A stretch of 38,545 bases of DNA, taken from NCBI GenBank assembly GCA_018262575.1, contig JAGSYU010000018.1:1-38545 (forward strand). Direction: 5' to 3'. Position numbers and translations under genes: made by a program. The stretch comes from Pseudomonadota bacterium. Lineage in GTDB: Bacteria; Pseudomonadota; Alphaproteobacteria; Rhizobiales; Pleomorphomonadaceae. Positions 20,154 to 27,883 of the stretch are shown here, piece by piece (position 1 is the first letter of the stretch; each line of letters opens with the position of its first letter). The notes beneath the pieces were generated by a model. That model worked only from the letters and a program-made list of their open reading frames with translations. It did not search any database and was not told where the DNA came from.

Positions 20154-21419
20154 TTACCAGCCGGAGCCCTTGAGTTCGGTCAACTTGGCCTCGAGAACCT
20201 CAAGGTTCTCTGCGGCTGTGCCGTTGCCCGACAGCGTGTCGTGGACAGCGGACCAGAACTGCGAAGAGACTTCGTTATACTTGACTTTGGTCGGCGCCGA
20301 CGGCCGCGGCACGGCGTTCATGAACACATCTTTCCACTGCGGGATGATCGGCGCGGCCTTGGCTACGTCGGCATCATCGTAGAGGGAGACGATGGTCGGC
20401 AGGTTGGTCTGGTTGATAGCGCGGTTCTTCTGAACTTCCGTCGAACCGAGGAACAGGGCGAGCTTGATCGCCTCTTCCGGGTTCTTGGAATACTTGGACA
20501 CCGCATAGTTCCAGCCGCCGAGCGTCGCGGCAGGCTTGTCGTCCGCCGTCGCGGCCGGCAGCGTCGACACGCCGAACTTGCCTTTCACTGCGCTGTCATC
20601 GCCGTTGCCGAGTGCGTAGGCGTACGGCCAGTTGCGCATGAACACGGCGTTGCCGGTCTGCCAGACGCCGCGCGCCTCTTCTTCCTGATAGGCGAGCACG
20701 CCCGGCGGCGAGATGGTGCCGACCCAACCCTTGACCGTGTCGAGGGCTTTGGCCGCCTTCTCATTGTTGATGGAAATGTCGCCATTGGCTTCGACGATCT
20801 GGCCGCCGCCGAACGACTTCACCCATTCCAAGGCGTTGCAGGTCAGGCCTTCATAGGCATTGCCCTGGAAAACGAGCCCCCATACGTCCTTGGCACCGGC
20901 CTCGCGCTCCTTGTCCTGGATTTCCTTGGCCGTGGCGGCCATTTCGTCCCAGGTCTTGGGAACCGGCTTGCCATATTTCTCGAGCAGGTCCTTGCGGTAG
21001 AACAGGGCCGGCGCGTCGGTGAAGGCTGGAATGGCAACCAGCTTGCCGTTGGCCGTTTGCGACTCGATGATCGAGGGGAAATGATCCTTGACGACGTCCT
21101 TGGCGGCGTCCGTTAGGTCGAGGAACTGATCGGAAAGCTGCGGCGCCCAGATGACGTCGGTCATGTAGACGTCGATATCGGCATTGCCGGCGGCGAGCCA
21201 CAGGCGATACTGGCCGAACTGGTCGCTGGTCGAGGGCGGCATCGGCACGATCTTGACCGTGTTGCCGGTCTTGGCCTCGAACTCTTTCAGCTGGCTCTGC
21301 AAGAAAGCCAATCCGTTGCCGGAGTCCCCGGACACGATCGCAAGCTCGGCGGCCATCGTGGCGGATGCGCAGAAAACCGCGCCGGCAAAAAGACCGGCAC
21401 GCAGGGCTGAGTGATGCAT
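20154..21419 (-). CDS. aglE: Alpha-glucoside periplasmic binding protein AglE
   Basis: A 421-residue extracellular solute-binding protein of family 1 (MalE-like). A signal peptide covers residues 1-23 (short His/Arg region, hydrophobic core, cleavage after SATMA). The mature part has the usual features: TGNTVKIVPMP, ADIDVYMTDVIWAPQL, the IPAFTDAPALFYRKDLL hinge segment and GKPVPKTWDEM, with VFMRNWPYAYAL later. It captures the sugar and delivers it to AglFG. ATG 21419 is chosen over TTG 21422 because it sits at the better distance from GGGAGG. First gene of aglEFGAK, preceded by a strong promoter and two LacI-type operators. Confidence 0.95.
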   Translation of the reverse strand: MHHSALRAGLFAGAVFCASATMAAELAIVSGDSGNGLAFLQSQLKEFEAKTGNTVKIVPMPPSTSDQFGQYRLWLAAGNADIDVYMTDVIWAPQLSDQFLDLTDAAKDVVKDHFPSIIESQTANGKLVAIPAFTDAPALFYRKDLLEKYGKPVPKTWDEMAATAKEIQDKEREAGAKDVWGLVFQGNAYEGLTCNALEWVKSFGGGQIVEANGDISINNEKAAKALDTVKGWVGTISPPGVLAYQEEEARGVWQTGNAVFMRNWPYAYALGNGDDSAVKGKFGVSTLPAATADDKPAATLGGWNYAVSKYSKNPEEAIKLALFLGSTEVQKNRAINQTNLPTIVSLYDDADVAKAAPIIPQWKDVFMNAVPRPSAPTKVKYNEVSSQFWSAVHDTLSGNGTAAENLEVLEAKLTELKGSGW

Positions 21420-21485
21420 CAAGTCCTCCCTTCAATGCGGCACTTCTCCCGAATGCCGCAACTGGGTACAAAGCGCAGGAACCTC

Positions 21486-21497
21486 CAAAGCGCTTTG
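21486..21497. promoter_or_regulatory. Downstream LacI-type operator of the agl promoter
   Basis: CAAAGCGCTTTG is a perfect 12-bp palindrome with the AA-N-CG-N-TT core of LacI/GalR operators. It lies about 10 bp downstream of the aglE -10 hexamer, where a bound repressor would block transcription. Confidence 0.68.
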
Positions 21498-21506
21498 AAC
21501 GTCGAG

Positions 21507-21535
21507 ATCATCCTTGAAAGGCGAACGCCTGTCAA
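21507..21535 (-). promoter_or_regulatory. aglE promoter (sigma-70 type)
   Basis: On the minus strand TTGACA (21535-21530; 6/6), a 17-bp spacer and GATGAT (21512-21507; 4/6). The start codon is about 88 bp downstream of the -10. Two operator palindromes flank it. Confidence 0.65.
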
Positions 21536-21543
21536 CTGGTCAA

Positions 21544-21557
21544 TGTAACCGTTTGCA
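21544..21557. promoter_or_regulatory. Upstream LacI-type operator of the agl promoter
   Basis: TGTAACCGTTTGCA fits the LacI/GalR pattern TGNAANCGNTTNCA at every fixed position. It sits 8 bp upstream of the aglE -35 hexamer; its centre is 59 bp from that of the second palindrome. AglR is the natural ligand. Confidence 0.72.
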
Positions 21558-21718
21558 GGGAGCATTTGCGTGACGGCTAGGCCCTTCCGGCCGTGCCGGT
21601 CCTTTGAGCAGGGCGGGCAATGGGTGTAACAATATCGCTGCAAATGGTAAGGCCCGCTCATCGGCGTCGGCTCCCGGTCCATGGGGGAAGAACGAGGCGG
21701 CTCCGATGATGACGGAAA

Positions 21719-22750
21719 ATGAGAATGAATCTTAAGGAATTGGCTGCGGAGCTGCATCTGTCGCAGACGACCGTCAGCCGTGCGCTCAACGGATATCCGG
21801 AAGTCAGCGAAAAAACCCGTGAAATCGTGCTGGCTGCTGCGCAACGTTTCGGATACCGACCGAGCCCGGCCGCCCGGCGCCTTGCAACCGGTCGTGCCCA
21901 CGCTTTGGGCGTCGTCTTCAATGCCGAGCGAAACGCATTGATGGATCCGCTTTTCGTCGAATACCTCGCCGGTGTTGCCGAGACCAGCGCCAAGCAGGGC
22001 TTCGACATTCTCATCAGCCCGTCGACGCCACGTGATGAGATCACCACCTTCAGCCGGCTGGCCCGTGATGGCACGGTCGATGTCATCATCCTGACGGCGC
22101 CTCAGCTCACCGATCCACGCATTGCCTTGCTCAGCGAACTGAAATTCCCCTTCGTGGTGCATGGCCGGCCGCCAGCGCCCGCGGGCGTCTCCTATATCGA
22201 CATCGACAATTTCGGCGCCTTTCAGCAGGCGACCAGTTTCCTGATCCAGCTTGGCCATCGCCGGATCACCCTGATCAATGGCGAGGACCACTTCACCTTC
22301 GTCGAGGACCGCTCGCGCGGCGCCGCGGTCGCCTTCGCCGCCGCCGGCCTGCCGAAAGACATGCTCGACGAGCATTTCATGCCAATGACCGCCGAAAACG
22401 CCCATCGCTGTGCCCGTCAGGCGCTGGAGAGCGAGGCGCGACCAACGGCCATCCTGTGCGGCTCCATCCTGGTGGCGCTGGGTGTGCTCCGGGCGGCTGC
22501 CGAACTCGGCCTCGACGTGCCGCGCGACTTGTCGATCGTTGCTCACGACGACGAGATGCCGGCCTTTCCTGCCGAACAGTTCCACCCGCAACTGACGACC
22601 ACGCGCTCGTCGATCCGCGCCGCTGGCGCTCGCGTCGCCGAGATGGCGCTGGCCCGGGTGGCCGGGCAGAAGCCGGGCGCGATCGCCGAGGTCTGGCCGG
22701 TGCAACTGATCGTCCGCGGGTCAACGGCGGCGGCCCCCGAACGAGCCTGA
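21719..22750 (+). CDS. aglR: LacI-family regulator AglR
   Basis: A 343-residue LacI/GalR regulator: helix-turn-helix and hinge at residues 1-60 (NLKELAAELHLSQTTVSRAL, YPEVSEKTREIVLAAAQRFG, and the minor-groove hinge RPSPAARRLATGR). The rest is a periplasmic-binding-protein-like sensor domain, typical at 280 residues, with SIVAHDDEMPAF and TTTRSSIRAAGARVAEMAL near the end. It is divergent from aglE with 299 bp between start codons, and the two operator palindromes near the aglE promoter carry the family core. By analogy with Sinorhizobium AglR it should repress aglEFGAK until an alpha-glucoside is present. ATG 21719 has only a weak ribosome-binding site; ATG 21725, two codons in, is an alternative. 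Confidence 0.93.
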   Translation: MRMNLKELAAELHLSQTTVSRALNGYPEVSEKTREIVLAAAQRFGYRPSPAARRLATGRAHALGVVFNAERNALMDPLFVEYLAGVAETSAKQGFDILISPSTPRDEITTFSRLARDGTVDVIILTAPQLTDPRIALLSELKFPFVVHGRPPAPAGVSYIDIDNFGAFQQATSFLIQLGHRRITLINGEDHFTFVEDRSRGAAVAFAAAGLPKDMLDEHFMPMTAENAHRCARQALESEARPTAILCGSILVALGVLRAAAELGLDVPRDLSIVAHDDEMPAFPAEQFHPQLTTTRSSIRAAGARVAEMALARVAGQKPGAIAEVWPVQLIVRGSTAAAPERA

Positions 22751-22781
22751 CATCGGACATTCGCCGGTGGTTCTGGCTGGG

Positions 22782-22811
22782 TTCAATTAGAATATAAAAC
22801 TAGTAGATAAT
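22782..22811 (+). promoter_or_regulatory. Possible cysD promoter in an AT-rich island
   Basis: The stretch 22780-22830 is strikingly A+T-rich for this DNA. TTCAAT (22782-22787), 18 bp, GATAAT (22806-22811; 5/6) is the best promoter-like pair. A small GC hairpin (22888-22901) followed by TTTCTT lies in the leader, between it and cysD. Confidence 0.33.
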
Positions 22812-23006
22812 AAAGACTATCGGTCAATATTAGCGGTTTGGAAGAACAAAACGCTGTGGACGGAAAGATTTTCTCTTTTCTCCCTGTGCCGGAGTGCCGG
22901 CTTTCTTGAGAGCCAAAGGGGGGCTTGGTACCGCTTCGACAACTTCTCCGGTCAGGGGACCGGCAGAACGAAGCCGCGACGCCCGTCGCGCATGAGGTGA
23001 GCTCAG

Positions 23007-23915
23007 GTGTCCCAGGATCGTCTGACCCATTTGAAGCGTCTCGAAGCGGAATCCATTCACATCATCCGCGAGGTCGCCGCCGAATTCCGCAATCCCGTGA
23101 TGCTCTATTCGATCGGCAAGGACAGTTCGGTGATGCTTCGCCTGGCGCTCAAGGCCTTTTACCCGGGCAAGCTGCCGTTTCCGCTGCTGCACGTCGACAC
23201 CACCTGGAAATTCCGCGAGATGATCGCCTTCCGCGACGCGACGGTGAAGAAAGAAGAGCTCGACCTCATCGTCCACACCAACGCTGATGGCGTCGCCGCC
23301 GGCATCACGCCGTTCAGCCACGGCTCGTCGGTCTACACCAACGTCATGAAGACCGAGGCGCTGAAGCAGGCGCTGACCGCCCATGGCTTCGATGCGGCCT
23401 TCGGCGGTGCCCGCCGCGACGAGGAGAAAAGCAGGGCCAAGGAGCGTGTCTTCTCCTTCCGCACCGATACCCACGCCTGGGACCCCAAGAACCAGCGGCC
23501 GGAGCTGTGGCGCCTCTACAATTCCCGTGTCCGGCCGGGCGAGAGCATTCGCGTCTTCCCACTCTCCAACTGGACCGAACTCGACATCTGGCAGTATATC
23601 CTGCTCGAGAAGATCCCGATCGTGCCGCTCTACTTTTCGGCCGAACGGCCGGTGGTGAACCGCGGCGACCAGTGGATCATGGTCGATGACGATCGCCTGC
23701 CGCTTCAGCCGGGCGAAACGCCGGAAATGCGCCGCGTCCGCTTCCGCACGCTCGGCTGCTATCCGCTGACCGCCGCCGTCGAGAGCGATGCGGCGACCCT
23801 GCCTGAAATTGTCCGCGAGATGCTGATCGCCCGTACCTCCGAGCGCTCCGGTCGCCTGATCGACCATGACGACAGCGCTTCCATGGAAAAGAAGAAGCGG
23901 GAAGGCTATTTCTGA
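23007..23915 (+). CDS. cysD: Sulfate adenylyltransferase subunit 2 (CysD/NodP)
   Basis: A 302-residue catalytic subunit of ATP sulfurylase, which makes adenosine 5'-phosphosulfate (APS) from sulfate and ATP. It has the PP-loop [11 protein letters not shown] near residue 34, [13 protein letters not shown] near 67, the [19 protein letters not shown] block near 134, and [13 protein letters not shown] and RTLGCYPLT further on; length is normal. Start is GTG 23007 with GAGGTGA upstream; an earlier ATG at 22991 meets a stop two codons later. Its TGA overlaps the cysNC ATG by one base (TGATG), so the subunits are translationally coupled. NodP of Sinorhizobium is the same protein; no nodulation genes are nearby, so cysD is used. 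Confidence 0.96.
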   Translation: MSQDRLTHLKRLEAESIHIIREVAAEFRNPVMLYSIGKDSSVMLRLALKAFYPGKLPFPLLHVDTTWKFREMIAFRDATVKKEELDLIVHTNADGVAAGITPFSHGSSVYTNVMKTEALKQALTAHGFDAAFGGARRDEEKSRAKERVFSFRTDTHAWDPKNQRPELWRLYNSRVRPGESIRVFPLSNWTELDIWQYILLEKIPIVPLYFSAERPVVNRGDQWIMVDDDRLPLQPGETPEMRRVRFRTLGCYPLTAAVESDAATLPEIVREMLIARTSERSGRLIDHDDSASMEKKKREGYF

Positions 23916-25843
23916 TGAACGCCATCGATCCGAATGTGGCCGCCGACGCCTCCGCCTTCACCGATTACCTTGGTCGGCACGAGCGGAAGAGCCTCCTGCG
24001 TTTCCTCACCTGCGGTTCTGTCGATGACGGCAAGTCGACGCTGATCGGCCGTCTGCTCTATGATTCCAAGCTGCTGTTCGAAGACCAGCTTCTCAGCCTT
24101 GAAAAGGACTCGCGCAAGCACGGCACCGTCGGCGATGACATTGACCTGGCGCTCCTTGTCGACGGCCTTGAGGCCGAGCGCGAGCAGGGCATCACCATCG
24201 ACGTCGCCTACCGCTTCTTCTCGACCGACCGGCGCAAGTTCATCGTCGCCGACACGCCCGGCCATGAGCAGTACACGCGCAACATGGCGACCGGTGCGTC
24301 CACCTCCGATCTGGCGGTGATCCTGATCGACGCCCGGCGCGGCGTGCTGACCCAGACCCGCCGCCATTCCTTCATCGTGTCGCTGGTCGGCATCCGCCAC
24401 GTGGTGCTGGCCGTCAACAAGATCGACCTCGTCGACTTTTCCGAAGCCGTCTTTGAAGACATCGTCGCCGACTACCGGGCCTTTGCCGCCGACCTCGGTT
24501 TCGAAACGCTGACGGCCATCCCGCTCAGCGCCCGCTACGGCGACAACGTGCTCGAGCGTAGCGCTCGCATTCCCTGGTACGCCGGCCCGACACTGGTCGA
24601 ACACCTGGAGAGCGTGGCCGTCAACGACGACGCGGCCGAACGGCCGTTCCGCCTGCCGGTACAGTGGGTGAACCGGCCGAACCTAGATTTTCGCGGCTTC
24701 TCGGGCACCATTGCCTCCGGCACCGTGCGGCGCGGCGATACCGTGGTGGTGGCAAAGTCCGGCCGGACGTCGACGGTCAAGTCCATCGTCACCTTCGACG
24801 GCGAGCTCGACACCGCCGCGGCCGGCGAGGCGGTGACGCTGACACTCACTGATGAGATCGACATTTCGCGCGGCGACGTACTGTCGGCCACTACCGACCG
24901 GCCCGACGTATCCGACCAGTTCGCCGCCCACCTGATCTGGATGGCCGACGAGGCGCTCCTGCCCGGTCGGCCCTATCTTCTCAAGATCGGCGCGCGCCAG
25001 GTGAGCGCCCAGGTGACGGCGATCCGCCACAAGATCGACATCAACACTGGCGGCGAGCTGCCGGCCAAAAGCCTCGCCCTCAACGAAGTTGGCGTCGTCA
25101 ACCTGTCGCTGTCCGAACCGGTCGCCTTCGATCCCTACGCCGCCAACCACGAGACGGGCGCCTTCATCGTCATCGACCGGCTTTCCAACCTGACCGTCGG
25201 CGCCGGCATGATCGATCATGGTCTGCGCCGCGCCGGCAACATTCACTGGCAGGCGCTCGACGTCGACAAGCGGGCGCGAGCACTTGCCAAGGGGCAGAAG
25301 CCGGCTGTCGTTTGGTTCACCGGCCTTTCCGGTGCCGGCAAGTCGACCATCGCCAACCTTGTTGAAAAGAAGCTGACCGCGCTCGGCCGCCACGCCTACA
25401 TTCTCGATGGCGACAACGTCCGTCATGGCCTCAACCGCGACCTCGGCTTCTCGGATGTCGACCGCGTCGAGAATATCCGCCGCGTCGCCGAGACGGCAAA
25501 ACTGTTCGTCGATGCCGGCCTGATCGTGCTGGTGTCGTTCATCTCGCCCTTCCGGGCCGAGCGGCAACTGGCGCGCGAACTGGTAGAGGACGGTGAGTTC
25601 GTCGAGGTTTTCGTCGATACGCCGCTCGACATCGCCGAAGCTCGCGACCCCAAGGGGCTCTACGCCAAGGCGCGAGCCGGCGAGATCCCCCGGTTTACCG
25701 GCATCTCCTCGCCCTACGAAGCACCGGACAGGCCAGAACTCCGCCTCGACACCACCACGGCAGCCGCCGACCTGCTAGCCGAAAGCGTCGTCGCGCACCT
25801 GCAGCAGACCGGCATCGTTCCGGGCGCCGAGGTGACGATCTGA
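23915..25843 (+). CDS. cysNC: Bifunctional sulfate adenylyltransferase subunit 1 / APS kinase (CysNC)
   Basis: A 642-residue fusion. Residues 1-445 are CysN, the GTPase that drives ATP sulfurylase: G1 GSVDDGKST near 33, G3 [12 protein letters not shown] near 110, G4 NKID near 167, then EF-Tu-like beta-barrels. Residues from about 455 are CysC, the APS kinase: Walker [11 protein letters not shown] near 469, [17 protein letters not shown], and the family block CysC ends with ([20 protein letters not shown]). Together with CysD it turns sulfate into APS and then PAPS. NodQ has the same fusion. No cysH, cysIJ or sulfotransferase gene is in the window, so whether PAPS serves reduction or sulfation is open. 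It ends 12 bp from the convergent MFS gene. Confidence 0.96.
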   Translation: MNAIDPNVAADASAFTDYLGRHERKSLLRFLTCGSVDDGKSTLIGRLLYDSKLLFEDQLLSLEKDSRKHGTVGDDIDLALLVDGLEAEREQGITIDVAYRFFSTDRRKFIVADTPGHEQYTRNMATGASTSDLAVILIDARRGVLTQTRRHSFIVSLVGIRHVVLAVNKIDLVDFSEAVFEDIVADYRAFAADLGFETLTAIPLSARYGDNVLERSARIPWYAGPTLVEHLESVAVNDDAAERPFRLPVQWVNRPNLDFRGFSGTIASGTVRRGDTVVVAKSGRTSTVKSIVTFDGELDTAAAGEAVTLTLTDEIDISRGDVLSATTDRPDVSDQFAAHLIWMADEALLPGRPYLLKIGARQVSAQVTAIRHKIDINTGGELPAKSLALNEVGVVNLSLSEPVAFDPYAANHETGAFIVIDRLSNLTVGAGMIDHGLRRAGNIHWQALDVDKRARALAKGQKPAVVWFTGLSGAGKSTIANLVEKKLTALGRHAYILDGDNVRHGLNRDLGFSDVDRVENIRRVAETAKLFVDAGLIVLVSFISPFRAERQLARELVEDGEFVEVFVDTPLDIAEARDPKGLYAKARAGEIPRFTGISSPYEAPDRPELRLDTTTAAADLLAESVVAHLQQTGIVPGAEVTI

Positions 25844-25855
25844 TGTGTTTGCGCT

Positions 25856-27271
25856 TTAGCTCTGGCGGGCCGCGCTGGCCCGATGGAGCCGGCCCATGCG
25901 AAGCGTAAAGGCCAGCGGCGGCAGCGCCATGAGCGCGGCGGCCGCGAAGGTCGCGACCATGGCAAAGCGGAGCCCCTCCGGTGAGCGATCGCTGGCAAAG
26001 CCGGCGAGATTGGCGACAAGACCGAAGATCGCCGACCCCGCGGCGTAGCCGGCCGACTGCAGCGTCGGCAGCAGCGCTGACGCCTTGCCACGCTCGCCGT
26101 CGGGATAGGTCTCCATGATGACCTGGCAAAGGCTGCCCCAGGCAACACCCATGCCGAGGCCGATTACCAGCTGGCAGAGCACGACCAGAGTCAGTAGGTG
26201 CAGTGCCATGGCCGCCAGTCCGACGACAAGGCCGGCCACCACAACCAACGCACCGACGGCCACGAACCTCAACCGTCTCCCCGTACCGTCGAAATTGGCG
26301 ACCGTGACCGCGCCGCCGCTCCAGGCGACAGCGAGAATGGCGCCGATGCCACCGGCCACAGCCGGCCCATACCCCCAAAGGTGCTGTACGGCATAGATCA
26401 GGAACACGCCGGTCACTGATTGGGCGAGCGGCAGGAAGAAGATCACCCACAGGCCGAGCCCTGGTACGCTGGAAAGGCCGAAGGCGCCACGTGGCAAGAT
26501 CGACACATGCGCGGCAAGGTCTATGCGCACGGCGGCGATCAGGCAAACCGCGGCGCCCACCACCACCAGAGCCGCCTGCCAGGGCTCGTCAAGCGCTACG
26601 GCGGCGACCGAAATGGCCATCATGGCGAGAGCCACGAGACCGAGCCGCAGACCAGGGAAGATGCCGGCATCGCGGTTGGCCGCTTCATGTGGCACCGCGG
26701 CGTGAACCAGCAGCAGGAAGACGGCAACGATCGGCAGGTTGATCAGGAAGGCAGCGCGCCAGCTGACCATTTCCGTGATGATGCCAGCCAGCACCGGTCC
26801 GCCAAAGGCGGCGACTGCCCAGACGATCGCCTCGGCCCCGAATAGCTTGGCGACCAGCTGAGGCGGGAAGAGCTGCGGGATCAGCGCAAAGGCAACGGCC
26901 GCGACCAGACCCTCGCCGGCGCCCTGCACGGCACGGCCAACCAGCACCAGCTCCATGCTCGGCGACAGGGCGGCGGCGAGTGTGCCGGCGACGAACACGC
27001 CGCTCGCCACGAACAGGCAGCGTCGGGCGCCGAAACGCGTCTTGAGGAGCGGCGCCGAGGCACCCGCCGTGATCGAGGCGACGATGTAGACGGTGAGTGT
27101 CCAGGAAATATAGGCCTCGCCATGCAACTCCCCCACTGCCGTCGGCATCGCCGTCGATACCAGAAAGGCGTTGAAGGCGAAGATGGCGGCGGCGAGCATC
27201 AGCGTCAGCGACGCGGCAAGATGGGACGGCGCGATGAGGTCGGACCAGCGGCCGGAAGTAGCGGAATTCAT
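25856..27271 (-). CDS. MFS transporter, drug/H+ antiporter-like
   Basis: A 471-residue inner-membrane protein with 12-14 hydrophobic segments. The first membrane segment ends FNAFLVSTAMPTAVGEL, the DHA2-like motif of the first helix; loop 2-3 has the reduced motif A KTRFGARRCLFVASG; helix 4 carries GRAVQGAGEGLV and helix 5 FGGPVLAGIITEMVSWRAAF, the antiporter motif C region with the following WRxxF. The C-terminal half has DGERGKASALLPTLQSAGYAAG. These mark a proton-driven exporter of the DHA2-like group; the substrate cannot be predicted. ATG 27271 lacks a good ribosome-binding site. It is divergent from sdhE (177 bp) and convergent with cysNC. In many relatives recG stands at this place next to sdhE-mfd. 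Confidence 0.87.
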   Translation of the reverse strand: MNSATSGRWSDLIAPSHLAASLTLMLAAAIFAFNAFLVSTAMPTAVGELHGEAYISWTLTVYIVASITAGASAPLLKTRFGARRCLFVASGVFVAGTLAAALSPSMELVLVGRAVQGAGEGLVAAVAFALIPQLFPPQLVAKLFGAEAIVWAVAAFGGPVLAGIITEMVSWRAAFLINLPIVAVFLLLVHAAVPHEAANRDAGIFPGLRLGLVALAMMAISVAAVALDEPWQAALVVVGAAVCLIAAVRIDLAAHVSILPRGAFGLSSVPGLGLWVIFFLPLAQSVTGVFLIYAVQHLWGYGPAVAGGIGAILAVAWSGGAVTVANFDGTGRRLRFVAVGALVVVAGLVVGLAAMALHLLTLVVLCQLVIGLGMGVAWGSLCQVIMETYPDGERGKASALLPTLQSAGYAAGSAIFGLVANLAGFASDRSPEGLRFAMVATFAAAALMALPPLAFTLRMGRLHRASAARQS

Positions 27272-27448
27272 GATGAAAAGGCCGAAACGATAGTCAAAAA
27301 GGGTGCTCCGTATAGCAGCCTTCGGTGGTCTCCGATACCGCGGACAATCGGCTGGCGTTTACTTTCACCGGGAAAATCGGCTAACAGACAGGGCGTGGGC
27401 GCGCCCTTCAGGGTAGAGCGACCCGACCGGTTTCCTGGAGAAATGCCG

Positions 27449-27742
27449 ATGTCCGGGCTCAGTCGCACGTCCGACGATCTCTCGCCGCGACGCCGGAAGA
27501 TTCTCTACCACGCCTGGCATCGCGGCACGCGCGAGCTGGACCTCCTGCTCGGCCGCTTTGCTGATGACGCCGTCGGCGAACTGACCGACACCGAGCTTGA
27601 TGAGTTCGAGGCGCTGCTGGAGATCGACGACCGCGAGCTGTTCGGCTGGATCCTTGGCAAGGCGCAGGTGCCCGATACGGCACCGAAGGCCATATTCGCC
27701 AAGGTGCTGGCGTTCGCCCGTGCCCACCCGCTGACGGAGTGA
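27449..27742 (+). CDS. sdhE: Succinate dehydrogenase assembly factor SdhE
   Basis: A 97-residue protein of the SdhE/Sdh5 (DUF339) family, which promotes covalent FAD attachment to the succinate dehydrogenase flavoprotein. The signature RGTRELD (the RGxxE motif) lies at about residues 23-29, followed by the acidic helical stretch LTDTELDEFEALLEIDDREL and ending FGWILGKAQVP. ATG 27449 is preferred over ATG 27443: GGAG at 27437-27440 is 8 nt before the former and only 2 nt before the latter. The frame open much further upstream is not coding. It is followed by mfd after 141 bp, an arrangement common in alphaproteobacteria. Confidence 0.93.
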   Translation: MSGLSRTSDDLSPRRRKILYHAWHRGTRELDLLLGRFADDAVGELTDTELDEFEALLEIDDRELFGWILGKAQVPDTAPKAIFAKVLAFARAHPLTE

Positions 27743-27794
27743 CGGGTTGTCCTGGCTCGTCATCTTGCTAAGAATTTCTAAGATATTGAATCTT

Positions 27795-27813
27795 TTCGAT
27801 TTTTAGAATCGAA
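27795..27813 (+). other. Small AT-rich hairpin between sdhE and mfd
   Basis: TTCGATT/AATCGAA with a 5-nt loop, in an AT-rich 60-bp stretch. It may be a weak sdhE terminator or part of the mfd promoter region; a T5 run lies 10 bp beyond it. Confidence 0.35.
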
Positions 27814-27883
27814 GTTCGGTTCCTTTTTGGCTCCGGATGCTTTAGAAGATCACGCTTCCTCCTTGAGCAGATATCCGTTCGCC

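Noticed and set aside
21419-22705. 428-codon minus-strand frame across aglR
   Set aside because: Antisense to the LacI regulator; no domain recognisable and it would overlap the agl promoter region.
22830-23867. 345-codon minus-strand frame across cysD
   Set aside because: Antisense to the conserved cysD, low-complexity Asp/Gly/His/Arg composition, no family.
23007-25843. Nodulation gene identity nodPQ
   Set aside because: The proteins fit NodP and NodQ equally well, but no nod genes, nod box or symbiotic context is present, so housekeeping names were used.
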